From: Gammaproteobacteria bacterium
Lineage (GTDB): Bacteria; Pseudomonadota; Gammaproteobacteria; SZUA-152
DNA: 7,136 nt
Reading direction: 5' to 3'
Assembly: GCA_003229995.1 (NCBI GenBank)
Contig: QIGJ01000227.1
Span: 1 to 7,136, forward strand
This document shows, in pieces, positions 1-6,809 of this stretch. Below the pieces are notes generated by a model that was not told where the DNA came from, searched no databases, and saw only the letters and a program-made list of their open reading frames with translations. The position numbers were made by a program, and so were the translations under genes. The stretch's first letter is position 1, and each line of letters opens with the position of its first letter.

Positions 1-1
1 A

Positions 2-3000
2 CTCGGTTTTCGAGATCCCGTGATATTTTATTCGGCACGTTCCATTCGCGACGCTGCCGCACGGATTAATACCCGTATTTCCAGCCTGAACCGCTGCTTT
101 GACAGAGAGCAACCATCTACCCCGAAAGTTTTAGCTGGACGGCGTGCTAAAACACATCTGGATACACCACGATCACCGATCAGTGATGTCGCTATTATTG
201 GTTTATCCGGCCGTTATCCTCAGGCCGAGAATGTACTACAGTTTGCAGAATTATTGGCAGAAGGACGTGATTGTATTGATGTGGTGCCTGACACGCATCG
301 TGCTGCCGGGAATGAATTACGCTGGGGTGGATTTCTTTCCCAACCCATGAACTTCGATTATGGGCAGTTTAAGTTTAATATGAGTTTCCGGGATGCCTTG
401 ATGGCTCATCCGGAAGAACGTTTGTTATTGCAGGAAACCTGGCGGTGTTTCGAGAGTGCCGGTTACAACCCTTTGCAATGGGTCGGCGATAAGGGTGGCA
501 ATATCGGTGTTTATATTGGGGCATCCTTCCATGAATATAGCGAGCTTGTTGCCGAATCCAATCAGTATAAGGATGATGCATTACCTTACAGTTCACAAAT
601 ATTCGCTTATGCCAACCGGCTTTCATATTTTTTCAATCTGACCGGGCCATCGATTGCGATTGACTGTGCCTGCTCATCATCACTTTATGCGATAGCCGAT
701 GCTTATAATGCGATTCGTTTTGGTTTATGCGAAATGGCACTGGCAGGGGGTGTTAATCTTAATCTGCATCGTAGCAAATACGAATTTCTGGCAGACAAAA
801 ATGCCCTGAGCCAGGATGGCCGTTGCCGTGCTTTTGCGGAAGGGGGGACTGGTTATGTGCCCAGTGAGGGTGTCGGTATGATTTTGTTGAAGTCTCTTGA
901 GTCTGCCGAAGATGATGGTGATAACATCCTGGCCGTCATCAAAGGTGTTGCAGCGGGTAACGATGGTCGTACCCAGGGGTTCACGGTGCCAAATCCTGAT
1001 GCCCAACGCGATACTATTCGTAAGGCGTTTGAGGTTGCGCAAGTATCACCACAGAGCATTTCCTTTGTGGAATGTCATGGTACGGGCACCTCATTGGGTG
1101 ATCCCATCGAAATATCAGCATTGGCTGAGGCTTTTGGTAAAAAAATGCCACCGGAAAGTTGCCCTATATCTTCACTCAAGTCGAATATTGGTCACCTGGA
1201 AGCAGCAGCCGGCATCGCCCAAATTACAAAAGTTGTGCTTCAGCTAAAGAGCGAACAGTATTTCCCCAATGTGATGCATCATGAAAACCTGAACCCCAAT
1301 ATTGATTTTTCACGCATTCCTTTCAAGGTACAAAAAGAACTGGCTCCCTGGCCAGTCAGTGAATCACAACCTGTGCGACGGGCAGGCATCAGTTCTTTTG
1401 GTGCGGGTGGTACGAATGTGCATTTGATATTGGAACAGGCACCGGAATCAGAATCGTTTCAGACACCAAAACCTGATCGTGAATCGGGTTTTAAATACAT
1501 CATTCCGTTCAGTGCCGCCACGCCTGAACAACTGGTTGATATGGTGCGGATTACCCGGGAATACATTCGTACTGAGCAGATGCTGTTAAACTCTGCACTT
1601 AATGTACGCAATATTGCCGCAACTTTGCAATATGGACGCTCTGCCAGTCGCTACCGCTTCGCGCTGATTTGTGATGATTCGATGGATGTATTATCAGCAC
1701 GTCTCAAAGTTTACTTGGACGGCGTTGTCGACTCCACCATGGCATCAGGTGAAGCGAAAGAAACCGGCTATAGCGAACTGATGGGAACAGGCATCAGTAT
1801 CACAGAACTTTTAGCGGTAGCGAAAAATTGGGTGGTGGGAAAAGTAAAAGGCTTTCAGCATGACCCTGAAGCCAAACGCACCTATCTGCCCGGTTATATT
1901 TTCCGGTCGGATTTGGTCAGCCCGGTAACGGATACTGTCAATTGTACGGCAGATGTATCTGCTACCCATACTCCTTCAGTCCAAGCATCCTTAACCCAGT
2001 CACCCTTGACTTCGGAGGTTCCCGTTCCGGATGCTTCAAATCCAGATACTGTGACGCTGGTGCGTGACACCTTGAAGCGGGTGCTAGGGGCGCTTCCCAG
2101 TGTTTATACAGACAAAACACACTTTGGTGATCTGGGTATAGACTCCATTATGGGCACTAAAATTCATACGGAGCTTTGCCGGTTTTATCCCACTCTGGAT
2201 ATGTTTGCCCTTTTTGAATTCAACACCAGCATCCTGCTCAGTTCACACTTGGACAGTCTGGAACCCGTCGGCGGACAGGTTACACCGGAACTGTCGTCTG
2301 CCGATCATCAATCAACACACGAAGAAGAGAATGTCGGCAATATCGGTGCGCTGGAATTTGGAGAAACACTGGCACCGATCAAACGATATATCGATGCCTA
2401 CCACGATAGCACTGGGGTAACCCATAAAATAATGATCGAAAATGTGTCGGTGAACGGCGCTTGTATTGAATGTATGGTATGTGGTGAAGGTCCGACGATC
2501 ATCTTACTACCTCCTTTTAACTCCAGTGCGATTATCTGGATTCGCCAGTTACAAGAGCTGAGCAGGCAGTACAAAATTATCGTGCCGCATTACCCGGGAT
2601 TAAGTGGCAGCGACTGGGTGGATGGCCTTGATAATTTTGAACAATTGGCAGGTATTCTGACAGGTGTTGTTGATGAACTTGTTAAACTTCAGGTTATCCA
2701 GAGCAAAAAGAATCATTGGGTCGGCTGGTCTTTGGGAGGGTTTGTTGCACAAACTATTTGCAAACACTATCCGCAGTATGTGGATAAACTTGTGCTTATC
2801 AGTACCACAACTATTTCCTGGTCATCCGAGGAATATACAATATCAGCTGAAGATTTCTCGATTAAGTGCGCGGAAGAATTTGAAGAAAATTTTCAAAAAC
2901 TGCCTGGTTTTTTACGAAAAATGCCAGAGATAAAAACGTTCAGAAAAGAAAAGCATATTGAACGTTTTGTCTGGTGTACGACCAACCGACGAATTCTTGA

Positions 3001-3238
3001 TAGCTATTTTTTAATGATCGCACGTTTCCGGCACGTCGAATCAGCAGATCATGTCCGGGCCAAAACCTTGCTCATCAGTGGTGGTGATGATGTACTGATG
3101 CCTCCGAAATTTGCCCGGGAATTAAGCGAAAAAATACCAGACTCAGAGTATCACGAGATAAAAAATGGGCATCACTTTCTCAGCCTATTTCATTACAAAA
3201 AGATCAACAAGCTGTTAAGCCAATGGTTCACAGATTGA
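2..3238 (+). CDS. Trans-AT polyketide synthase, terminal module (ACP tail-KS-linker-ACP-thioesterase-like hydrolase), 5' partial
   Basis: This is the C-terminal end of a modular polyketide synthase. The frame is open to the window edge, so the GTG at 20 is probably internal. Residues below count from that GTG. The first ~20 residues (FYSARSIRDAAARI) resemble the last helix of an ACP. The ketosynthase spans about 55-475, with active-site Cys218 in DCACSSSL, His353 in HGTGT and His392 in NIGH, so it should be able to condense. Residues 490-630 are the docking/post-AT linker (TLQYGR, LPGYIF). No AT, KR or DH motif is visible, which is the trans-AT arrangement. A Ser/Thr/Pro-rich linker leads to an ACP at about 675-745, with phosphopantetheine site Ser709 in GIDSI. 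The C-terminus (about 803-1072) is an alpha/beta hydrolase with Ser904 in GWSLGG, probable Asp1024 and His1051. It would release the chain by hydrolysis or cyclisation. The product cannot be named from this fragment. Confidence 0.9.
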   Translation, partial: LGFRDPVIFYSARSIRDAAARINTRISSLNRCFDREQPSTPKVLAGRRAKTHLDTPRSPISDVAIIGLSGRYPQAENVLQFAELLAEGRDCIDVVPDTHRAAGNELRWGGFLSQPMNFDYGQFKFNMSFRDALMAHPEERLLLQETWRCFESAGYNPLQWVGDKGGNIGVYIGASFHEYSELVAESNQYKDDALPYSSQIFAYANRLSYFFNLTGPSIAIDCACSSSLYAIADAYNAIRFGLCEMALAGGVNLNLHRSKYEFLADKNALSQDGRCRAFAEGGTGYVPSEGVGMILLKSLESAEDDGDNILAVIKGVAAGNDGRTQGFTVPNPDAQRDTIRKAFEVAQVSPQSISFVECHGTGTSLGDPIEISALAEAFGKKMPPESCPISSLKSNIGHLEAAAGIAQITKVVLQLKSEQYFPNVMHHENLNPNIDFSRIPFKVQKELAPWPVSESQPVRRAGISSFGAGGTNVHLILEQAPESESFQTPKPDRESGFKYIIPFSAATPEQLVDMVRITREYIRTEQMLLNSALNVRNIAATLQYGRSASRYRFALICDDSMDVLSARLKVYLDGVVDSTMASGEAKETGYSELMGTGISITELLAVAKNWVVGKVKGFQHDPEAKRTYLPGYIFRSDLVSPVTDTVNCTADVSATHTPSVQASLTQSPLTSEVPVPDASNPDTVTLVRDTLKRVLGALPSVYTDKTHFGDLGIDSIMGTKIHTELCRFYPTLDMFALFEFNTSILLSSHLDSLEPVGGQVTPELSSADHQSTHEEENVGNIGALEFGETLAPIKRYIDAYHDSTGVTHKIMIENVSVNGACIECMVCGEGPTIILLPPFNSSAIIWIRQLQELSRQYKIIVPHYPGLSGSDWVDGLDNFEQLAGILTGVVDELVKLQVIQSKKNHWVGWSLGGFVAQTICKHYPQYVDKLVLISTTTISWSSEEYTISAEDFSIKCAEEFEENFQKLPGFLRKMPEIKTFRKEKHIERFVWCTTNRRILDSYFLMIARFRHVESADHVRAKTLLISGGDDVLMPPKFARELSEKIPDSEYHEIKNGHHFLSLFHYKKINKLLSQWFTD

Positions 3239-3271
3239 CGATTTTTATTAACCAATCAGGCTATTCTTAAA

Positions 3272-4255
3272 ATGAAAAATATTTTTTTATTTTCAGGGCA
3301 GGGAAGCCAGTATTATCATATGGGGAGTGATTTGCGTGAAAGTCACCCGGGGTTTGAGCACAACCTTACGAAGTTAGCGAAGATCGTCAGTGATGTCACC
3401 GGGTGTTCAATTCTCGATGTGGTGTATGATCCGGGAAAACAAAAATCGGATAACTTCAGTGATTGCCGATTATCCAATATCGCATTGCTCACCATAGAGT
3501 ATGCCTTGGCAGAGACGTTGATACAGGCGGATATTATCCCCGATGCTGTATGTGGCATGAGTCTGGGAGAATATACAGCCGCAGTCGTCGCAGGCGCTAT
3601 GGAATTCAAAACAGCGGTACACTTGGTGGCAAGTGCCGGAGCCTGTTTTGATGCTCACTGTGAGCCCGGTGCCATGCTGGCTGTACTGGATGACATCAGT
3701 ATCTATCATGATAATGAAATTTTATCAGCGACAACCGATATTGCCTTTGACTGTTATGGAAAACATTTTGTGATCGCAGGTGATGTTAACGGGATCAATG
3801 CAGTGGAAAAATATTTACGTCAGCAGAATATTTGTTTTCAATTCCTACCGGTTGCATTTGGTTACCATTCCAGGAATATTGACCCGGCCCACAATGCGTA
3901 TACCGGGATACTGAACAGTCTGTCTTTTCGTAAATTGCACATGCCTCTTTATTCCACGGTAACAGCCCGTCGCATTGAATATCTGGATGGAAATCATTTC
4001 TGGCGAACGGCGCGGGAGCCCATACGTTTTATGGAAGCCCTTGACTCTATCGACAACAGTGAGTGTTACCGTTACATTGATCTTGGTCCTACCGGTACGG
4101 TAGCCAATCTGATGTGTTATCGGAGAAGACAACAGCCTACGTCGAACATCTTTCCTGTTGTCACACCGTTTAATAACAGTCGAATGAATTATAACAAACT
4201 GACCCATGCCGTGAACCAGAGCCAACGGTCATCTTTCACTACGGATATAGCTTGA
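3272..4255 (+). CDS. Stand-alone FabD-like acyltransferase of a trans-AT PKS (possibly an acyl hydrolase)
   Basis: This 327-residue protein has the length and motif order of a single-domain malonyl-CoA:ACP transacylase. GQGSQ lies at 9-13, the nucleophile Ser97 in GMSLGEY, His199 in GYHS (where malonyl-specific enzymes usually have AFHS), and LGPTGTVANL at 271-280. It starts 33 bp after the PKS stop on the same strand with a weak SD-like AGG at 3258-3260, so the two are probably co-transcribed. Family knowledge says such enzymes load malonyl units in trans onto AT-less modules. In FabD and typical trans-ATs the helix after the nucleophile carries LVxxRG, whose Arg pairs with the malonyl carboxylate. 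Here the segment reads LVASAGACF, so Ala122 replaces the Arg. This argues against ordinary malonyl loading and raises the option of a PedC-like acyl hydrolase that clears stalled chains. Family membership is firm; which of the two roles applies is not. Confidence 0.88.
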   Translation: MKNIFLFSGQGSQYYHMGSDLRESHPGFEHNLTKLAKIVSDVTGCSILDVVYDPGKQKSDNFSDCRLSNIALLTIEYALAETLIQADIIPDAVCGMSLGEYTAAVVAGAMEFKTAVHLVASAGACFDAHCEPGAMLAVLDDISIYHDNEILSATTDIAFDCYGKHFVIAGDVNGINAVEKYLRQQNICFQFLPVAFGYHSRNIDPAHNAYTGILNSLSFRKLHMPLYSTVTARRIEYLDGNHFWRTAREPIRFMEALDSIDNSECYRYIDLGPTGTVANLMCYRRRQQPTSNIFPVVTPFNNSRMNYNKLTHAVNQSQRSSFTTDIA

Positions 4256-4258
4256 CCC

Positions 4259-4270
4259 AGTATCGATACT
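4259..4270. repeat. Perfect 12-bp palindrome after the acyltransferase gene
   Basis: AGTATCGATACT reads identically on both strands and begins 4 bp after the acyltransferase stop codon. It is followed by no T tract, so it is a poor intrinsic terminator. It could be a protein-binding site or chance. Its function is unknown. Confidence 0.5.
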
Positions 4271-4288
4271 TTACCGTTCTTTACCGTT
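4269..4288. repeat. Two tandem copies of a 10-bp repeat (CTTTACCGTT)
   Basis: CTTTACCGTT occurs twice with no gap, at 4269-4278 and 4279-4288. The first copy overlaps the palindrome at 4259-4270 by 2 bp. The pair lies just upstream of a reading frame with a good ribosome binding site at 4312. It may be replication slippage or a duplicated operator half-site; the sequence does not say which. Confidence 0.6.
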
Positions 4289-4296
4289 AATGACTT

Positions 4297-4302
4297 CAGG
4301 AG
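4297..4302 (+). promoter_or_regulatory. Shine-Dalgarno-like site (CAGGAG)
   Basis: CAGGAG lies 9 nt before an ATG at 4312, near-ideal spacing. It is a stronger ribosome binding site than those of the acyltransferase gene or lolC. This suggests that a real gene once started here. Confidence 0.5.
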
Positions 4303-4311
4303 TCGCTGACC

Positions 4312-4380
4312 ATGGAAAAACCCATAAAAATCTACGATTATAGCGTTCATCATGTGTTTGACTCCACTCTCATCGGCTGA
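4312..4380 (+). pseudogene. 22-codon ORF, possible 5' stub of a truncated PKS-operon gene
   Basis: An ATG 9 nt downstream of CAGGAG opens a 22-residue frame (beginning MEKPIKIYDYSV) that ends at TGA 4378-4380. It lies 56 bp after the acyltransferase gene on the same strand. Recognisable IS66 coding sequence begins about 100 bp further on. The good ribosome binding site, the operon-like position and the abrupt end fit the start of a tailoring gene whose remainder was lost when mobile DNA arrived. I do not recognise the family from so few residues. A genuine small peptide or a chance ORF are the alternatives. Confidence 0.3.
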
Positions 4381-4479
4381 TCTACTGGAAGCAGGAGTTT
4401 TCTTCCCAATCAGAGCAGGGTCACCCGAGCGCTCGTCGAGTGGCTGACATGAGTAGCGTTATGCGTCTCTGAGCAAGAA
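4381..4479 (+). other. Non-coding or decayed stretch before the IS66 fragment
   Basis: No intact gene is visible. One frame is open from about 4362 to the TGA at 4470-4472 and contains the motif YWKQEF and then MSSVMRL. Removing one base near 4470 would join MSSVMRL to the transposase frame (SEQEMILEQQQ). The stretch may therefore be the frameshifted start of the IS66 tnpC gene plus some 5' IS sequence. This reading is weak, and no left terminal inverted repeat was found. Confidence 0.3.
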
Positions 4480-4665
4480 ATGATTCTTGAGCAACAGCAA
4501 ATCATTGAGAAAAAGTCTGTTGTGATCGCGCACCAAAAGCAACGCATCAAACGGCTGGAAGAGTATCTTCGCCTAGCTCGCCAGAAGCAGTTTGGACGTA
4601 GCAGGGAACAACATCCCGAGCAAGGTGAGATCTTCAACGAAGCCGAATTAACCGACTGTGCTTAC
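4480..4665 (+). pseudogene. IS66-family transposase (TnpC) N-terminal remnant
   Basis: The first ~61 residues from ATG 4480 match the N-terminal leucine-zipper segment of IS66-family transposases. A charged coiled coil begins EQQQIIEKKS, followed by RLARQKQFGRSREQ and GEIFNEAEL. A full TnpC is around 500 residues with a zinc finger and a DDE catalytic domain; both are missing. Resemblance stops near DCA (about 4662). GCTTAC at 4660-4665 is the reverse complement of the GTAAGC seen at many IS66 ends, so it might be a residual right end, although six bases could match by chance. The frame stays open to 4935 and overlaps lolC, but everything after about 4665 is unrelated to the family. This is a dead fragment unable to transpose. 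Confidence 0.8.
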
Positions 4666-4850
4666 GTAGCCAGTGGTATGGGGTTCGTAAATTCGCCACC
4701 AATCTACGGCATATCATTATTGGTTAACTTGGACGCCGTTGCTGGAATCAGGTACCTCTATCAATTGTTGCGTGTTAACATCGGCGCTCGCGGGCAGTGC
4801 CCGGTCTTATTGATAGTCACTACTAAACTCAGTCACCATATTGGCACCCC
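4666..4850 (+). other. Intergenic leader region upstream of lolC
   Basis: These 185 bp separate the IS66 remnant from lolC and should contain the lolC promoter. I find no convincing sigma-70 pair: TTGGAC at 4729-4734 has no good -10 at standard spacing, and TTGATA at 4810-4815 likewise. GTTAAC occurs twice (4723-4728 and 4774-4779). No purine-rich ribosome binding site precedes the lolC ATG. No gene is supported here. Confidence 0.5.
4791..4803. repeat. Short GC-rich hairpin upstream of lolC
   Basis: CGGGC (4791-4795) and GCCCG (4799-4803) form a perfect 5-bp stem with a 3-nt AGT loop. The sequence after it (GTCTTATTG) has only a weak T content. It could slow read-through from the PKS/IS side into lolC, or act in the lolC leader, but it is too short and lacks the T run of a standard terminator. 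Confidence 0.4.
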
Positions 4851-6104
4851 ATGTTTAAACCCCTGGAACTTTACATCGGCCTGCGCTATTTGCGCGCCAA
4901 ACGTCGCAACCAGTTCATTTCTTTTATCTCGCTGACATCCATGATGGGCATCGTGCTGGGGGTGATGGCATTGATTACCGTGTTGTCAGTGATGAACGGC
5001 TTTGAAAAAGAATTACGCGAGCGCATTTTGGGCATGGCCTCGCACATTACCATCACCCGCCTGAGCGGTGAGCCGTTGAGGGACTGGGCGCAGCTGGGGG
5101 AAGCCATCGAAAAACATGAATCCCGTGTCGTGGGACTCGCACCTTATGTGCGCAAGGAGGTGATGCTCAGTTTTAATTCACAGGTGCAAGGCAGTTTGTT
5201 GCGCGGTGTGTTGCCAGATCGGGATCCAGCAGTGTCGGATGTATGGCAGAAAATGATTTACGGTGAGCTGGGTGATTTACGCGCCGGGGAATTTGGTATC
5301 GTGCTGGGTGTGGGATTGGCGCGTAAGTTAAACGCTTCTCAGGGTGACAAAGTCACCGTGGTGACACCGCAGGCCAGCAATACCCCGGCGGGTATTCTGC
5401 CGCGCCTGAAACGTTTTACTGTGAAGGGTATTTTTGAAGTGGGTATGCACGAGTACGACAGTGCGTTGGCACTGGTGCATCTCGATGATGCAGCCCGCCT
5501 GTTTCGTATGGACGACGGTGTGACGGGATTACGTCTGAAACTGACGGACATGTTTGAGGCAGTGCCTGTGCGTAGTGAACTGGTGGATGCGTTGCCGGGC
5601 GGTTACTGGATTTCCGACTGGACCATGCGCCATGCCAACCTATTCCGCGCGGTAAAAATTGAAAAGATGATGATGTTTATTATTCTGATGCTGATTGTGG
5701 CGGTGGCAGCATTTAATATCGTTTCCACGTTGGTGATGGTGGTGACGGACAAGCAGGCCGATATCGCCATTTTGCGCACGTTGGGCAGCACGCCGGGCTC
5801 GATTATGACGATTTTCATTATACAGGGCGTGGTGATTGGCATCATCGGCGTCTTGCTGGGCGCAGCACTTGGCATCACGCTGTCGCTTAATCTCGATGTC
5901 GTGGTGGGTTGGCTGGAAGGGGTGCTGGGTATCCAGTTCATGCCGGGGGATGTGTATTACATCAATACTTTTCCTTCGGAGTTGCATTGGGGTGACGTGT
6001 TCAGGATTTCCGCCATTGCCTTTACATTGAGTGTACTGGCGACGTTGTATCCGGCTTGGCGAGCCTCGCGTACCCAACCGGCGGAGGCGTTGCGTTATGA
6101 GTGA
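4851..6104 (+). CDS. lolC: Lipoprotein-releasing ABC transporter permease LolC (LolC/E or LolF type)
   Basis: This 417-residue inner-membrane protein is the permease of the LolCDE machine, which extracts mature lipoproteins from the inner membrane and passes them to the periplasmic carrier LolA. Length and layout match the family: a cytoplasmic N-terminus ([14 protein letters not shown]), TM1 at about 22-48, a large periplasmic domain to about 270, then TM2-TM4 at about 273-298, 318-345 and 385-405. [19 protein letters not shown] is the typical permease ending. A Pro-containing segment at about 171-185 ([13 protein letters not shown]) lies where LolC carries its LolA-binding hook. ATG 4851 is the only start in frame after the stop at 4824. 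The end overlaps lolD by 8 bp, so translation is probably coupled. No lolE follows, so the protein may act as a homodimer like single-permease LolF. LolC versus LolF is not settled here. Confidence 0.95.
   Translation: MFKPLELYIGLRYLRAKRRNQFISFISLTSMMGIVLGVMALITVLSVMNGFEKELRERILGMASHITITRLSGEPLRDWAQLGEAIEKHESRVVGLAPYVRKEVMLSFNSQVQGSLLRGVLPDRDPAVSDVWQKMIYGELGDLRAGEFGIVLGVGLARKLNASQGDKVTVVTPQASNTPAGILPRLKRFTVKGIFEVGMHEYDSALALVHLDDAARLFRMDDGVTGLRLKLTDMFEAVPVRSELVDALPGGYWISDWTMRHANLFRAVKIEKMMMFIILMLIVAVAAFNIVSTLVMVVTDKQADIAILRTLGSTPGSIMTIFIIQGVVIGIIGVLLGAALGITLSLNLDVVVGWLEGVLGIQFMPGDVYYINTFPSELHWGDVFRISAIAFTLSVLATLYPAWRASRTQPAEALRYE
6083..6087 (+). promoter_or_regulatory. Ribosome binding site of lolD (GGAGG)
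   Basis: GGAGG inside the 3' end of lolC lies 9 nt before ATG 6097. It decides the lolD start in favour of 6097 over in-frame codons further upstream within lolC, and gives the protein a family-like N-terminus ([13 protein letters not shown]). Confidence 0.8.
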
Positions 6105-6789
6105 TCAGCACAGCGTATTGCAGTGTCAGGGGCTGAACAAAACCTTCGATGAGGGTGGGCTGGCCGTGGAAGTGCTGCGCAATATCCATCTGGATATTCA
6201 GCGCGGTGAACGGGTGGCCATTGTGGGGGCATCGGGCTCAGGTAAAAGCACTTTGCTGCATTTGTTGGGCGGGCTGGACAAGCCAACATGCGGCGAAATC
6301 AGCGTGGGTGGTCAGCGGCTGGACGCGCTCAACGAGGCGGAACGGGGTCGGCTGCGCAATAAAATGCTGGGGTTTGTTTACCAGTTTCATCATTTACTGG
6401 CAGAGTTCACGGCGCTGGAAAATGTTGCCATGCCGTTGTTGATTCGTGGTTTATCAACGGCGGAGGCTCGTGAGCAGGCAGCCGACTTACTGGGTAAGGT
6501 GGGACTGACGGCACGATTGCGGCACAAACCGGCGGAACTTTCGGGCGGAGAGCGTCAACGTACGGCCATCGCCCGTGCGCTGATTACCAAGCCCCTGTGT
6601 GTGCTGGCCGATGAGCCCACGGGTAATTTGGATCAGCACACCGCTGCACAGGTGTACGATTTGATGTTAGCACTTAACGATGAACTGGGTACCAGCCTAG
6701 TGCTGGTAACACATGATTTGCAACTGGCGCAACGCATGTCGCGGGTGTTCGCAACGCATGTCGCGGGTGTTACGTTTGACAAACGGTGA
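6097..6789 (+). CDS. lolD: Lipoprotein-releasing ABC transporter ATPase LolD, C-terminus altered by frameshift
   Basis: This is the cytoplasmic ATPase that powers lipoprotein release with LolC. All ABC motifs are present: Walker [10 protein letters not shown] at 44-52, Q-loop Gln96, signature LSGGERQR at 148-155, Walker B with Asp172/Glu173 in ADEPTGNLD, and H-loop His206. The start at 6097 overlaps lolC (ATGAGTGA) behind a strong GGAGG. The encoded protein is 230 residues. The last 13, from F218, are unlike the family ([13 protein letters not shown]). A perfect 22-bp tandem repeat at 6728-6771 causes this. With one copy removed, the frame reads [15 protein letters not shown] and stops at TGA 6803-6805, giving 228 residues and a normal LolD-like tail. 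The catalytic core is untouched, so activity probably survives. Sequencing or assembly error is possible. Confidence 0.95.
   Translation: MSDQHSVLQCQGLNKTFDEGGLAVEVLRNIHLDIQRGERVAIVGASGSGKSTLLHLLGGLDKPTCGEISVGGQRLDALNEAERGRLRNKMLGFVYQFHHLLAEFTALENVAMPLLIRGLSTAEAREQAADLLGKVGLTARLRHKPAELSGGERQRTAIARALITKPLCVLADEPTGNLDQHTAAQVYDLMLALNDELGTSLVLVTHDLQLAQRMSRVFATHVAGVTFDKR
6728..6771 (+). repeat. Perfect 22-bp tandem duplication inside lolD
   Basis: Positions 6728-6749 and 6750-6771 are identical, base for base and without a gap (each starts CGCAACGCATG and ends GGGTGTT). The unit is one base longer than 7 codons, so the second copy shifts the reading frame. The two units are where polymerase slippage could add or remove a copy. 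Confidence 0.97.
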
Positions 6790-6809
6790 ATTTGAAGAAA
6801 ACTGAATAG

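Noticed and set aside
4410..4637. Minus-strand 75-codon frame opposite the IS66 fragment
   Set aside because: The Cys/Ser/Arg-rich translation is not recognisable, and the plus strand matches the TnpC N-terminus.
4100..4673. Possible IS66 target-site duplication (GTAGCCAA at 4100 versus GTAGCCAG at 4666)
   Set aside because: It matches only 7 of 8 bases, the left copy lies inside the acyltransferase gene, and no terminal inverted repeat adjoins it. Probably chance.
4729..4763. Sigma-70 promoter for lolC using TTGGAC as -35
   Set aside because: No acceptable -10 at 16-18 bp spacing. The nearest candidate, CTATCA, is about 23 bp away.
5603..6077. Long minus-strand open frames opposite lolC
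   Set aside because: They are antisense shadows with low-complexity His/Thr/Ser-rich translations, no family features and no ribosome binding sites. The + strand LolC is unambiguous.
6031..6096. Longer lolD starting at ATG 6031
   Set aside because: The extra residues lie inside lolC and do not match the LolD N-terminus. The GGAGG at 6083-6087 fits ATG 6097.
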